Source: Clostridia bacterium | Lineage (GTDB): Bacteria; Bacillota; Clostridia; TANB77; CAG-508 | Assembly (NCBI GenBank): GCA_022799315.1 | Contig: JAAWOE010000001.1 | Location: 98,818-162,817 of the forward strand | Length of the DNA: 64,000 bases | Direction of reading: 5' to 3' | In this document: positions 21,696-32,766 of the stretch, in pieces | Layout: every line of letters starts with the position of its first letter | Numbering within the stretch: position 1 is the stretch's first letter | Made by a program: the position numbers and the translations under genes | The notes under the pieces: model-generated | Told to the model about the DNA's origin: nothing | Database searches by the model: none | Seen by the model: the letters and a program-made list of their open reading frames with translations, nothing else

Positions 21696-22553
21696 ATGTC
21701 TAAAAGTGGCATAGTAAACGTAAGAATGGTAATTACGCAAGAAAAAATATTATCTAACATTGATAAGGTGCAAAAATTAATAAACCCAAATAGTAAAAAA
21801 CAAATAGTTCAATTAGATGAAGATTCTTACTTCAAAGACTTAATTGAATCTATTAAAACATATTTAATAGAATATCCAAAAAAGAAAAACTTTCCAAAAG
21901 ATGTATATAAAGCAGCTTATGGTTTAGTTGAATATGCAACAAACCAATTTGAGGAAAATACAAAACAGATAGAAGATTTAATTAGACAAAGAGAAAAAAA
22001 TATTATACTATCTGGAGAATTAAAAGATTTATTAGAAATTGTTCAAAATAAAGAAAAAGATTGGAAAGCTCAAGTTAAAAATACTGAAGAAAAATTTGGA
22101 GAGGATATAATTGATACATTAGGAATTATTGGTAGATCAAAGACTACAACATCACAAAATTATCAAGATGCTGTAAAACTTATAAATGCTAGAATTAGTA
22201 ATCTTGAATCAAACCTACATATTGAAATAGATATGGAAAGAATTGAAGATAAATCAAAAGCATTAAGTTATATAGGAATTGAAGTTGCCGATGCATTAAA
22301 AGTGATACCAACACCAGTTGATTATAATAAAGAAGAAACAACAGAAGTTCAAAATGCTGTAGAAGAAAAAGTACAAGATGTAACAGTGGAAGAACAAAAC
22401 GATTTTATAAATGAAACAAGAATAGAAGTAAAACCATCATTATGGTCAAGAATTAAAAATAGTAGAATTGCAAGAACAATAAGTTACATATTTAAAATTA
22501 GAATAGTATTAGATATGCCAGCACTTCCAGAAGGAAGAGGAGAACAACAATAA
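21696..22553 (+). CDS. Hypothetical coiled-coil-rich protein
   Basis: 285-aa ORF with GGAGGGAGG SD. Confidence 0.75.
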   Translation: MSKSGIVNVRMVITQEKILSNIDKVQKLINPNSKKQIVQLDEDSYFKDLIESIKTYLIEYPKKKNFPKDVYKAAYGLVEYATNQFEENTKQIEDLIRQREKNIILSGELKDLLEIVQNKEKDWKAQVKNTEEKFGEDIIDTLGIIGRSKTTTSQNYQDAVKLINARISNLESNLHIEIDMERIEDKSKALSYIGIEVADALKVIPTPVDYNKEETTEVQNAVEEKVQDVTVEEQNDFINETRIEVKPSLWSRIKNSRIARTISYIFKIRIVLDMPALPEGRGEQQ

Positions 22554-22658
22554 TAATTATAAAAAGAAGAAATATAAAATTATTTCTTCTTTTTTGTTGA
22601 AAAAGTTAAAAGTATTTGATATAGTAAGAAAAGTAAAATAAAGTATGGAGGTATAAAA

Positions 22659-23327
22659 ATGAGAATTGTAGAACCATGGATAAAAGTAGAAAAATTTGAT
22701 GGAAAAGAAATAATGAGAAGAATAGAAAGAGCGTGTAGAACATGCTATCGCTCAGAAGATAAAATCACAGACGAAAGTTACAAAAACTTATTAAAAAATT
22801 GTCTTAATCGTGGACATGAATCAGTATTAGAACATGAAAAAATTACAGTTAGAATTTATAATGATATTGGTTCATATAAGGATTTAACAAGACATAGATT
22901 TGCGAGTTTTTCAGTAGAATCAACTAGATATTGTAGTTATGACAAAGATAAATATGGAAATGAAATTTCTTTCATGAATCCAGTTTACATGGAAGATAAA
23001 GAAATGTATGATATTTGGAAAAATACAATGCAAGAAATTGAAAATGGATACAAGAAAATGAAAGAATTAGGAGCTACAACAGATATGTGCAGAAACTTAT
23101 TACCACATTCAACAGCAGCAGAATATACTATGACAGCAAACATTAGAGAATGGAAACATATCTTTAGCCTAAGAGCAAATAATCATGTTCATCCAGCAAT
23201 TCGTCAAGTAATGATTCCATTATTAAAATACTTTAAAGAACAAATGCCAGAAATATTTGATGAAGTACCATATGATGAAGACTTCAACCCAGAATATTAT
23301 GCAAAATTATCTGTTGAGGAATTTTAA
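22659..23327 (+). CDS. thyX: FAD-dependent thymidylate synthase
   Basis: LTRHRFASFSVESTRYC (RHR...S motif). Confidence 0.95.
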   Translation: MRIVEPWIKVEKFDGKEIMRRIERACRTCYRSEDKITDESYKNLLKNCLNRGHESVLEHEKITVRIYNDIGSYKDLTRHRFASFSVESTRYCSYDKDKYGNEISFMNPVYMEDKEMYDIWKNTMQEIENGYKKMKELGATTDMCRNLLPHSTAAEYTMTANIREWKHIFSLRANNHVHPAIRQVMIPLLKYFKEQMPEIFDEVPYDEDFNPEYYAKLSVEEF

Positions 23328-23341
23328 ATAGGAGTATTTAT

Positions 23342-24232
23342 ATGATTGATTTACACATTCATACAACACATTCTGATGGAAGTTATTCACCATTAGAAAT
23401 ATTACAAAAAGCACAACAAGAGAACTTAGATATTATTTCAATCACAGACCATAACCAAATAAGTGCCTATGATGAGCTAGAAAATGTTTATATACAAGAT
23501 TATTATAAAGGGAAAATAATTGTAGGTACAGAACTGAAATGCGTTTATAATCATATGCCAGTAGAAATTTTAGCGTATGGATTTGAACGCTCAAAAATGA
23601 AAGAAACACCGTATATTACAACACCACAGAAATTGTATATTGTTCAATCAAACTATTTAGAGTATATAAAGAAAAAAGGAAAGCAAATAGGACTGTTTTT
23701 TGATAAAGATTTACACATCCCATTAGAAAAACTAGAATTTGCTTCTGCTGTTTTCGAAAGAGAACTTTGGAAAGACGAAAGAAATGTGGAGATTTTAAAA
23801 AAACATGGTATTAATATGAAAATGCCATTTTATCGTGAAGCACAAAGTAATCCAGAATCAATATTTTATATTGATGAAACAAAAGATTATCCTAAAGTGC
23901 AAGATGTAATAGATGAAATCCATAAAGTAAAAGGATTAGCGTTTTTAGCACATTTATATGAATATCCGCTATATAATCACGAAACAATAATAAGAAAAAT
24001 TATAAAGGAATTTGATTTGGACGGAATTGAATGTTGTCATTCCAGTTTTACAAACCAACAAAGTGAATTCTTGATTGGATTTTGTAAAAAGCAAAAATTA
24101 TATATGTCTGGTGGTAGTGATTACCATGGAAAAGCAAAACCTAAAGTGAAATTTGCAAGAGCAATCAACGATGAATTTATTCCTAATGAATTAGTTCAAG
24201 AATGGGTAGAAAAAATTGAATATTATAATTAG
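23342..24232 (+). CDS. PHP-domain metal-dependent phosphoesterase
   Basis: MIDLHIHTTHSDGSYSPLEILQKAQQENLDIISITDHN...GGSDYHG. Confidence 0.9.
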   Translation: MIDLHIHTTHSDGSYSPLEILQKAQQENLDIISITDHNQISAYDELENVYIQDYYKGKIIVGTELKCVYNHMPVEILAYGFERSKMKETPYITTPQKLYIVQSNYLEYIKKKGKQIGLFFDKDLHIPLEKLEFASAVFERELWKDERNVEILKKHGINMKMPFYREAQSNPESIFYIDETKDYPKVQDVIDEIHKVKGLAFLAHLYEYPLYNHETIIRKIIKEFDLDGIECCHSSFTNQQSEFLIGFCKKQKLYMSGGSDYHGKAKPKVKFARAINDEFIPNELVQEWVEKIEYYN

Positions 24233-24247
24233 ATAAAAAGAAAGCAA

Positions 24248-25231
24248 GTGTGCTTTCTTTTTTGTCATAAGTTTGATGCTTGTGTTCATATAATTTATAA
24301 AACATATTCTTGGGTGGTGAATAAGATTAGTACAATCTATGTAAAAGAATTAAATAGTATAAATGAAATTTTTAAAGAAAATAGTTTGTTGCCAAATCTG
24401 TTTAAAAGAATAATTCTATTTTTTAAACAGGTACTTTGTATTCTTACAATAAAAGAAAATGGCATATGTGTATTACCATATAAAAATATAAAAAATAAAG
24501 CAATTATAAATGTAATCACTAAGATTATAGCAAAAAATACACAAAGCGTAGTGTTATCAAATTATTTGAATAATGTAGAATATGTAACAAAAAGCTTAAT
24601 AAATAGGAAAGTGCATATTTATAATGGTAAAATACTTTCAAACTATCTAATTTATAATTTTGTAGAATATATTTCAAAATTAAAAAATGAAGAAACGTAT
24701 TTACAAGAAGTATCGATATTAGTAAACAATTGTAATAGCTTAAATACAGAAAACATTATATATCTTGCTAATAAATTAAAGAGAATAAATATTGTAACTA
24801 ATAAAATTAATAATTTTAATAAAATATCAACATATTTAGAAAATAAAATGGGGATAGGAATAACAATAACAAACAACAAAAGAAAGAGTCTTGCTAAGGC
24901 AAAAATAATTATTAATATAGACTTTAATGAAGAAACACTAAATCAATTTAATATAAATAAGGATGCTATAATAGTAAACATTAATAATAGTGTAGAAATT
25001 AAGACAAAATTATTTAATGGTATAAATGTATATGACTATTATATAGAATATGATAAGAAGTTGGATAATGAACTATTAAAATATTTTGACCAAAAATTAA
25101 TATATGAAAGCATGATTATTAAAAACAATTATGATGAAATAATGGAAAGTATAGTCAGAGATAATCTGCAAATAGTTGATTTAGTGGGAAAAAATGGGAT
25201 TATAAATGAAATGGAATATAAAAGAAATTAA
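24248..25231 (+). CDS. Hypothetical protein
   Basis: 327-aa ORF; no recognised motif. Confidence 0.6.
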   Translation: MCFLFCHKFDACVHIIYKTYSWVVNKISTIYVKELNSINEIFKENSLLPNLFKRIILFFKQVLCILTIKENGICVLPYKNIKNKAIINVITKIIAKNTQSVVLSNYLNNVEYVTKSLINRKVHIYNGKILSNYLIYNFVEYISKLKNEETYLQEVSILVNNCNSLNTENIIYLANKLKRINIVTNKINNFNKISTYLENKMGIGITITNNKRKSLAKAKIIINIDFNEETLNQFNINKDAIIVNINNSVEIKTKLFNGINVYDYYIEYDKKLDNELLKYFDQKLIYESMIIKNNYDEIMESIVRDNLQIVDLVGKNGIINEMEYKRN

Positions 25232-25331
25232 AAAAGTTAAAATAATACTTGACAAAATGCTATAATTATCTTAATATAGTGTCAATGTAAAAAGAAACAT
25301 ATTGTTTCTACTATGGAGAGGAGACTTTTTT

Positions 25332-25808
25332 ATGGAAGAAAAAGAAGTACTATTAACACAAGAAGGATATAATAAATTAGAAAGCGAATTAGAATATTTA
25401 AGAACAGAAAAAAGAGCTGAAATTGCTGAACGTATTAAAGTAGCACTAGGATTTGGAGACCTATCTGAAAACTCAGAATATGATGAAGCAAAAAATGCAC
25501 AAGCAGATAATGAAATTAGAATAGCAAATTTAGAAACAAAATTAAGATATGCTAAAATTATAGATGAATCTGAAATAGACACAAAAACAGTTCAAGTAGG
25601 AAATACTGTTAAAGTAAAAGATTTAGAATTTGACGAAGAATGTGAATATACAATTGTTGGTTCAACAGAAGTAGATTTAGCACAAAACAAAATTTCAAAT
25701 GAATCACCAATTGGAGCTGCACTTCTTGGAGCAAAAAAGGGAGAAACAGTTGAATTTAAAATTCCTGCAGGAACAGCAAAATACAAAATTTTATCAATTA
25801 AAAAATAA
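25332..25808 (+). CDS. greA: Transcription elongation factor GreA
   Basis: [50 protein letters not shown]. Confidence 0.97.
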   Translation: MEEKEVLLTQEGYNKLESELEYLRTEKRAEIAERIKVALGFGDLSENSEYDEAKNAQADNEIRIANLETKLRYAKIIDESEIDTKTVQVGNTVKVKDLEFDEECEYTIVGSTEVDLAQNKISNESPIGAALLGAKKGETVEFKIPAGTAKYKILSIKK

Positions 25809-25860
25809 TAAAGTAAAAGGCCAACATTTTGTTGGCCTTTTACTTTGTTTACATTAGAGT

Positions 25861-26175
25861 CTACCAATTTCTAATGAGTTTAGCAGTTACATTATCGCCA
25901 TCAACTTCAATTCTCCTACAATAAAAATATCTTCTATCTTCCATAGGCCCGTCATTAGATATCTCTCCAGAGAGAACGTTTAGTCTCTCCTTAAATAAAT
26001 CTCTAAGGCTTTCTGGTATGCGTTGAAGACTGAAATTAATAACTACATTCCGTTGCTTAATTTCAACAATATTGCTCGTTTTGATAGCTTTGCCAAATTC
26101 GCTTACGAGAACAGAATTTAATTCTTTAATTTTCTGCTCTTTTTCCAATGTTTCTTGAATAATTCTGTTTGTCAT
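25861..26175 (-). CDS. Compositionally atypical hypothetical protein (104 aa)
   Basis: SD AGGAGG; higher GC; in-frame CGG (KQRNVV). Confidence 0.65.
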   Translation of the reverse strand: MTNRIIQETLEKEQKIKELNSVLVSEFGKAIKTSNIVEIKQRNVVINFSLQRIPESLRDLFKERLNVLSGEISNDGPMEDRRYFYCRRIEVDGDNVTAKLIRNW

Positions 26176-26304
26176 AATAACCTCCTAAACTTTTTACTTT
26201 TACAGTGCATACTAATTATTTTAGCATATTTATATAAAAAAAACAATGTTTTGGTACTGTTTATATAAGATAAAACATCCTAGCAACATAATTTCAAAGA
26301 AATG

Positions 26305-26973
26305 CTATATTTTTACAATTCTTGCATTAACACTTTTTAAATCAGAATTTACATAAATTTTAATATCACTTCCTGTATTATTTTTAAACTTAAAATCAGT
26401 GCTACCATATGATACTGTTGCGTCTTTATCTTTTGCAACATAGTGAACTGGTTTAATATGTGCATGCCTTTCAGTAACTTTCAATTCTGGAATTTGTAAT
26501 ACTACATTATAGATAGTGCTACTAACCTGACAATTTCCACCACCTAGAGTTTGAATAGTTTTTCCTTCTTTATCAAAAGAATCAGCTTCTTTGTAACCTT
26601 TATCAGCAGTCGGTTCGCCCACAATTTCATTGAAAGAAAATGTTTCTCCGTTTTTTATAATTGTTTCATTTACAGTAGAACTTGTTATAGAAATATTATG
26701 ACTTCTGGGGGTATCTTTTCCTCCGAGTTTTGTAGAAAAAGATGCAAGCTCAACTTCTGATTGCTCATCCACTTCATGCGCACCAATTCCAATTTCATTT
26801 TCAACAGTATTATCAATGCCATTGGCATTAATGTTATTAATACTGGCTTCTGTATTTACTTTATTTGCAGAAACATTTTCTTCAGAAGTGTTACTAGAAT
26901 CATTTTTGCAACCAGATAAAAATACTAAACAAATCAATATTATAAAAAATAAATATAAAGTTTTTTTATTCAT
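26305..26973 (-). CDS. VanW-like lipoprotein
   Basis: Lipobox LSGC; NISITSSTVNETIIKNGETFSFNEIVGEPTADKGYKEA...LGGGNCQVSSTIYNVVLQ. Confidence 0.85.
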   Translation of the reverse strand: MNKKTLYLFFIILICLVFLSGCKNDSSNTSEENVSANKVNTEASINNINANGIDNTVENEIGIGAHEVDEQSEVELASFSTKLGGKDTPRSHNISITSSTVNETIIKNGETFSFNEIVGEPTADKGYKEADSFDKEGKTIQTLGGGNCQVSSTIYNVVLQIPELKVTERHAHIKPVHYVAKDKDATVSYGSTDFKFKNNTGSDIKIYVNSDLKSVNARIVKI

Positions 26974-27167
26974 TTTATCCTCCCAAATATTTTACACATA
27001 GTATAACCAAAAAAGAATATAATAAAACTAAAATTCAATATGAATTATATTAAATTTTAATATAAATTATTGACTAAAATTTAATATACGGTTAAAATAA
27101 ATGTGTATATTATTCGTATACATAATGAGATTGACAAATGATAAATTTAAAAATATTTGGAGGAATA

Positions 27168-28958
27168 ATGAAGAAACTAAAACTAAGTTTAATAATTGCA
27201 ATTATATTACTAGTAGTTTTAACAGTATCTACGATAGTATTAAATCAGACAGGAGTAATAAAAAGAATTGCTGATAATATTAAGAAAGAAGAAATAAAAA
27301 AAGAAATAAATTGTGAAGTATATTCTTATGTGAATGGAAAAACAGCAATATTAGTAATAGTAGAAGACACAGAAAATGGAATAGATAAAATAATATATCC
27401 AGAAAATGAAATGACACTATCTTGTAATGGAAAAACAAAAGTTGCGTTTGATTATAATACAGATATAACAGGAAAAGAAAGCCTAACCTTCAAAGCAATA
27501 AATACACAAGGCGAAGAAATAAAAAAAACAATACTAATAAATGACCAATTCTACTTAGATTTAATCGACCATAGCATCGTAGCTGAGACAGAAACGCAAA
27601 AAGCTTTAACAGTAAATTATAAAGAAGAAAGTACAACGAGACAATATAAAATAGGAGAAGCAACAAATTGGACAAATTATACAAATACAATAAGATTAGA
27701 TGATTATCAAATGTTAGAGACATTGGGACAAGAAAGTAAAGAAACTAATATATATTTAAGACAAATAGATCAAATGGGATATGAAATTATAACGAAAGTA
27801 AAATATGAAATAAATGATAATGCAATATATAAGCAAGAAGATACAGTAGTAGAAGGAGAAAGTATATTAGCTTGTGTAGAAAATAATAATTTAGAGTCTG
27901 GAAATTATATATTTAGGGTAACAGGTTCCACAAGTGAAGGAGCAACAGAAACAATAGAATACCCAATAGAACTATATAACTACAACGAAGATGCAAATTA
28001 TATAACAAATAATACAAATGTAATAGCAGGGAAACCATATACAGGAATGGGAAAACTAAGTGCAGAAAAAAGGATGTTAATACTAAAATATAATGGGGAT
28101 TTAACAATAAATAGTGGAGCGACAATAACTCCGACAGGAACCAATGAAAATATAAATGGAGCAACATATTTATGTACAAAAAAAGGAATGTTAATTTATT
28201 GTGCTGGAACATTAACAAATAATGGAACAATAACAATGACTGCGAAAGGAACAGTAAACCAAGCAGGAGAAAACGTATATTTATATAAAAATGCAGATAA
28301 TACTTATGAATATGTACCAGCAGTTGGAGCAAATGGTGGAGCAGGAGTTTATCAAGCATGGCCATCAAGTAGTTGGCGGATATAATGGCGTGAATGGAAG
28401 CAATAGAAGAACAGGTGGTGGTGGATCTGGTGGATCTAAGGCAGGCAATGGAAATTGTACTTCTGGAGCAGGAGGAAAGGGAACATCATATTCGGGAGGC
28501 ACTGGAGGAGGAGCTGTTTCTAAAAGCAGTAGTGCTCATATTACGGCTGGATCAGGAAGTAATATTGGTGGAAAAGGTGGAAATGGAGTAGAGAGCTCAG
28601 CAGTATACAAATGGGGAACACGGAGGAGGAGCTGGAAACCCAGGAGGAACTACTAATAATAGCGGTAGTGCAGGAGCAAATGGTACAGGAGGACTTCTTA
28701 TAGTTGATACAAAGATAATGATAAATAAAGGAGCAATAAACTCTAATGGATCTAATGGAGGATATGGAAGTGAAGCTGGAGGGGGCCGGATCTGGTGGAG
28801 GCAGTATAAACATATTTTATAAAGAAAGCATCGAAAAAGGAAATATTACAACATATAATGGACCAAGAGGCGGAGGCTATGCACAAGGCGGTTTAGGTGG
28901 AACAGGATGCATTACTATAGGAAATATTTCTACAGAAACATTTGTAAAAGATGAATAA
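27168..28958 (+). CDS. Gly-rich surface protein; frame broken at three CGG codons (28377, 28621, 28787)
   Basis: Dropping C at each CGG yields one ORF co-linear with the paralogue at 52138..53913 (...RRTGGGGSGGS...GGAGNPGGTT...AGGGGSGGGSINIFYKESIEKGN...TFVKDE). Confidence 0.85.
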
Positions 28959-29156
28959 TAAAATAAGACCTGAAACAATATTTTGCTTTGGGTCTTTAAA
29001 TTTTTCAAACTTACTCATTTCTTATTAAATATAATCAATAAAAACAGACAAATTATAAAATATATAAAAAGTGTGTAACCAAAAAAGCTAATAATATTGA
29101 CAAAACCATAAAATATAGTATAATTATAAAAGAGAATAAAAAACGGAGGAAAAAAT

Positions 29157-29312
29157 ATGGCTGCTAGAATATGGAAAAAAGTAGGACTTTTTATTTTGAT
29201 TGTTGCATGCTTATTTAATATAATAATAAAAATAGTTAATAAAATACCATTTGTTGAAGAATTAAAAGCTTCAGCACAATATATTTTACAACAAAATAAC
29301 GAAAAAAAATAA
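29157..29312 (+). CDS. Small membrane protein (51 aa)
   Basis: SD GGAGG; MAARIWKKVGLFILIVACLFNIIIKIVNKIPFVEELKASAQYILQQNNEKK. Confidence 0.6.
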   Translation: MAARIWKKVGLFILIVACLFNIIIKIVNKIPFVEELKASAQYILQQNNEKK

Positions 29313-29402
29313 AAAATTAAAAAATTTAGTTGAAATAGAACAAAATATATGTTAAGATATTAGTTAGCAAATTTATTAAAATATGAAAGAGGTGAAGACA
29401 AA

Positions 29403-29603
29403 ATGAAAGAAGGTTTACATCCAGAATTTACAGAAGCAACAGTAACATGTGCATGTGGAAATGTGCTTACAACAAAATCAACAAAAAAAGATATAAAAGT
29501 AGATGTTTGCTCAAAATGTCATCCATTTTGGACAGGAAGCTTAAAATTAAATACAACAGGTGGTAGAGCAGATAAATTTAAGAAAAAATATGGTATTCAA
29601 TAA
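29403..29603 (+). CDS. rpmE: 50S ribosomal protein L31
   Basis: [27 protein letters not shown]...[10 protein letters not shown]. Confidence 0.95.
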   Translation: MKEGLHPEFTEATVTCACGNVLTTKSTKKDIKVDVCSKCHPFWTGSLKLNTTGGRADKFKKKYGIQ

Positions 29604-29705
29604 AAAAATAAAGGTTATAAAACCTTTATTTTTTTATGCATTTTTATGGTATAAACACTACTTGTATGATATAATAACCACATAAAAATGAAATAGGAGA
29701 AAACT

Positions 29706-30791
29706 ATGAAAAAATTACTATTTGCAGCATATGATATGAGTGTAGGAGGGATAGAAACAGCCCTTTTAACTTTATTAAATTACCTAGCAGATAAAGATTA
29801 TAAAATAACTCTAGTATTAGAAAGAAAACAAGGCATATTTCTAAAAGATTTAAACACAAAAATTAATGTAGTTGAATATAAACCAGCAAGCATTAGGTTT
29901 TTACCAATAAGAAAATTTATAAATAGTATTAAGAGATTAAAATTTATCATTAAATATAAAAACAAATTTGATTTTTCAGCTTCTTTTGCAACATATTCTA
30001 AAGTTGCATCATTTACCTCAAGAACTGCATCAAAAAATTGTGCTTTATGGGGACATGCAGATTACTTCGAATTATTCAGACAAAATAAAAATGAAATGAA
30101 AGATTTTTTTGAAGGAATAAAGTATGATGAATTTAAAACGATTATATTTGTTTCGAAAAAAGCATGTAATACATTTATAGAAGTATTTCCACAAATGAAA
30201 AACAAAGTTGTTTTTTGCAACAATTTGATAAATTATAAAAAAATTCAAAACATGTCAAAAGAAGAAACAGACTATAAAAAAGATAAATATACATTTATTA
30301 ATGTTGGAAGACATGATGAAACACAAAAAAAGCTAACAAGGATTATAGAAGCTGCTGAAATGCTAAAAGAAGATAATTTAGATTTCAAAATACTATTTGT
30401 AGGAGAAGGAAAAGACACAAGCAAATACAAAAAAATAGCAAATAGATCTGAATTACGAGATAATGTAGAATTTTTAGGTGTAAAGAAAAATCCATATCCA
30501 TATATAAAACTAGCAGATGCTGTCATATTAACTTCAGATTATGAAGGCTATCCGGTTGTATTTTTAGAAGCTTTAATACTTAATAAGCCGATTATCACAA
30601 CAGATGTAGCAGATGCTGTGGATGATATTAATGATAAATTTGGTAAAGTGGTAAAAAAAGACGAAAATGATATATATATGGCGATGAAAGAATTTATTAC
30701 AAAAGGTTATGAAATAAAAGAACAATTTAATCCAGAAGAATATAATAACGATATTATAAAAAAATTAGAATCAATATTTAATGAATATTGA
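29706..30791 (+). CDS. Glycosyltransferase family 4
   Basis: GGIETALLTLL...FINVGRHDETQKKLTRIIEAAEML...SDYEGYPVVFLEAL. Confidence 0.88.
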   Translation: MKKLLFAAYDMSVGGIETALLTLLNYLADKDYKITLVLERKQGIFLKDLNTKINVVEYKPASIRFLPIRKFINSIKRLKFIIKYKNKFDFSASFATYSKVASFTSRTASKNCALWGHADYFELFRQNKNEMKDFFEGIKYDEFKTIIFVSKKACNTFIEVFPQMKNKVVFCNNLINYKKIQNMSKEETDYKKDKYTFINVGRHDETQKKLTRIIEAAEMLKEDNLDFKILFVGEGKDTSKYKKIANRSELRDNVEFLGVKKNPYPYIKLADAVILTSDYEGYPVVFLEALILNKPIITTDVADAVDDINDKFGKVVKKDENDIYMAMKEFITKGYEIKEQFNPEEYNNDIIKKLESIFNEY

Positions 30792-30828
30792 TAAGGGTGG
30801 AAAGCTTGAAAAAGGAATGTAAATAAGT

Positions 30829-31776
30829 ATGAGAAGATTAACAATAATTGTACCAGTATATAACACGAGCAAATATTTAAAAAGATGCATAGATTCATTA
30901 TTAAAACAGTCAAATAGTGAAATGCAGATATTACTAATAAATGATGGCTCTACAGATGACTCTGAAAAGATTTTAAAAGAATATGAAAAAAACAATCCTG
31001 AAATTATTAAATATTATAAAAAGGAAAATGCAGGCATAGCAGACACTAGAAATTATGGAATTTCAAAAGCAGAGGGAAAATACATAATGTTTGTAGATTC
31101 TGACGATTACATTAAAGAAAATTTGTTAGAAAACCTAAGACAATACATACTTAAAGATATTGATATTGTTAAGTTCAAGTTAGAAAGAGTAAATGAAGAT
31201 GGACAAGTATTGGAACAAGTGAATGGACCAGTATTTAGTAATTTAACAGGAGAAGAAGCATTTAACTTATTAGCATTTTGGGATGTTTTATTAGATTCAC
31301 CTTGTGTATATGCATTTAAAAAAGAACTATTTACTAAAAATGATTTTAAATTTAAAGTTGGAACAGAGCATGAAGATTTTGGGTTAATTCCATTAGTGCT
31401 ACTAAAGGCTAAAACTGTAACATCTATTGAAAATTATGGATATTGCTATGTTCAAAGCGAGAATAGCATTACAAGAAATGAAGATTATACAAGAACCTTA
31501 AAAAAGTTTAATGATGCATTGTCTCATTATGATATAGCAATGGAGTTTGTTGAACTAAGTAATTTATCTAAGAAAACAAAGAAAAATGTAAAAACATATT
31601 ATACAAACGCAATTATTTTAAAATTAAAAGAATTAAAGAAAGAAGACTTGAAATTATATATACAAAAAATCAAAGAAAGAAAAATGATTAAAAACATACA
31701 AGTAAATAATTTTAAACAACTTATTAAAAAAATTATACTTATGGTTAATATGAAATTATATATAAAACTAAAATAA
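30829..31776 (+). CDS. Glycosyltransferase family 2
   Basis: TIIVPVYNTSKYLKRCIDSLLKQ...NDGSTDDS...FVDSDDYI. Confidence 0.93.
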   Translation: MRRLTIIVPVYNTSKYLKRCIDSLLKQSNSEMQILLINDGSTDDSEKILKEYEKNNPEIIKYYKKENAGIADTRNYGISKAEGKYIMFVDSDDYIKENLLENLRQYILKDIDIVKFKLERVNEDGQVLEQVNGPVFSNLTGEEAFNLLAFWDVLLDSPCVYAFKKELFTKNDFKFKVGTEHEDFGLIPLVLLKAKTVTSIENYGYCYVQSENSITRNEDYTRTLKKFNDALSHYDIAMEFVELSNLSKKTKKNVKTYYTNAIILKLKELKKEDLKLYIQKIKERKMIKNIQVNNFKQLIKKIILMVNMKLYIKLK

Positions 31777-31793
31777 TAGAAAGGAATTAAACT

Positions 31794-32750
31794 ATGGTAA
31801 AAGTTAGTGTAATTGTTCCAGTATATAACGTAGAAAAATACATTAGAAAATGTTTGGATTCCTTAGTTAATCAAACATTAGAAGATATAGAGATAATTGT
31901 AGTAAATGATGGATCAAAAGATTCTTCTATAGATATTTTAAAAGAATATGCCGAAAAGCACAATAATATCAAAGTATATGAAAAAGAAAATGGTGGACTA
32001 TCTGATGCAAGAAATTATGGGTTACAATTTGCAACAGGAAAATACATTGCTTTTTTAGATTCAGACGACTATGTTGATGTAAATCTTTATAAAAGAATGT
32101 ATGAAAAAGCAAAAGCTGAAGATAGTGATATGGTAGAGTGTAATTTTTATTGGGTATATGATAATAAAACCAAAAAAGACATTGGACAAAAATATAAAGG
32201 TAAAAAGCAAATGTTTGAAAAAGCAAGAGTTGTTGCTTGGAATAAATTATACAAAAAAGAGATATTAGAAAAAGCAAAGACACAGTTTCCAAAAGGATTA
32301 AGATATGAGGATGTAGAATTTTTCTACAAATTAGTCCCTTATATGGAAAGAGTTAGTTTTATAAAAGAACCACTTATATATTATGTGCAGAGAAAACAAT
32401 CTATAGTAAATACTCAAAACGAGAAAACAAAGGATATATTTACAGTTTTAGATAATGTAATTCAATATTACAAAGAAAATAACTTATATGAAGAATATAA
32501 AGAAGTTATAGAGTATACTTATGCACGATTGTTATTGTGTAGTTCTTTTAAAAGAATGTGCAAAATAAAAGATAAGAATATAAGAAAGAAGCTATTAAAT
32601 GAAACATGGATTAACTTAAATAAGAACTTTCCAAATTGGAAAGAAAATAAAATTTTAAATACAAACTTAGACAATAAGAAAAGATATATGTTAAGTGTAA
32701 ATAGATTTACATATAAAATATATTCAGGATTATATGGAATTTTAAAATAA
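31794..32750 (+). CDS. Glycosyltransferase family 2
   Basis: SVIVPVYNVEKYIRKCLDSLVNQTLEDIEIIVVNDGSKD...FLDSDDYVD. Confidence 0.94.
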   Translation: MVKVSVIVPVYNVEKYIRKCLDSLVNQTLEDIEIIVVNDGSKDSSIDILKEYAEKHNNIKVYEKENGGLSDARNYGLQFATGKYIAFLDSDDYVDVNLYKRMYEKAKAEDSDMVECNFYWVYDNKTKKDIGQKYKGKKQMFEKARVVAWNKLYKKEILEKAKTQFPKGLRYEDVEFFYKLVPYMERVSFIKEPLIYYVQRKQSIVNTQNEKTKDIFTVLDNVIQYYKENNLYEEYKEVIEYTYARLLLCSSFKRMCKIKDKNIRKKLLNETWINLNKNFPNWKENKILNTNLDNKKRYMLSVNRFTYKIYSGLYGILK

Positions 32751-32766
32751 CAAATATGAGGTAAAA

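Noticed and set aside
27490-28368. Minus-strand ORFs opposite the Gly-rich genes (27490, 27913, also 53003)
   Set aside because: Antisense artefacts of Gly/Asn-rich coding sequence; Leu/His-rich products lacking start signals.
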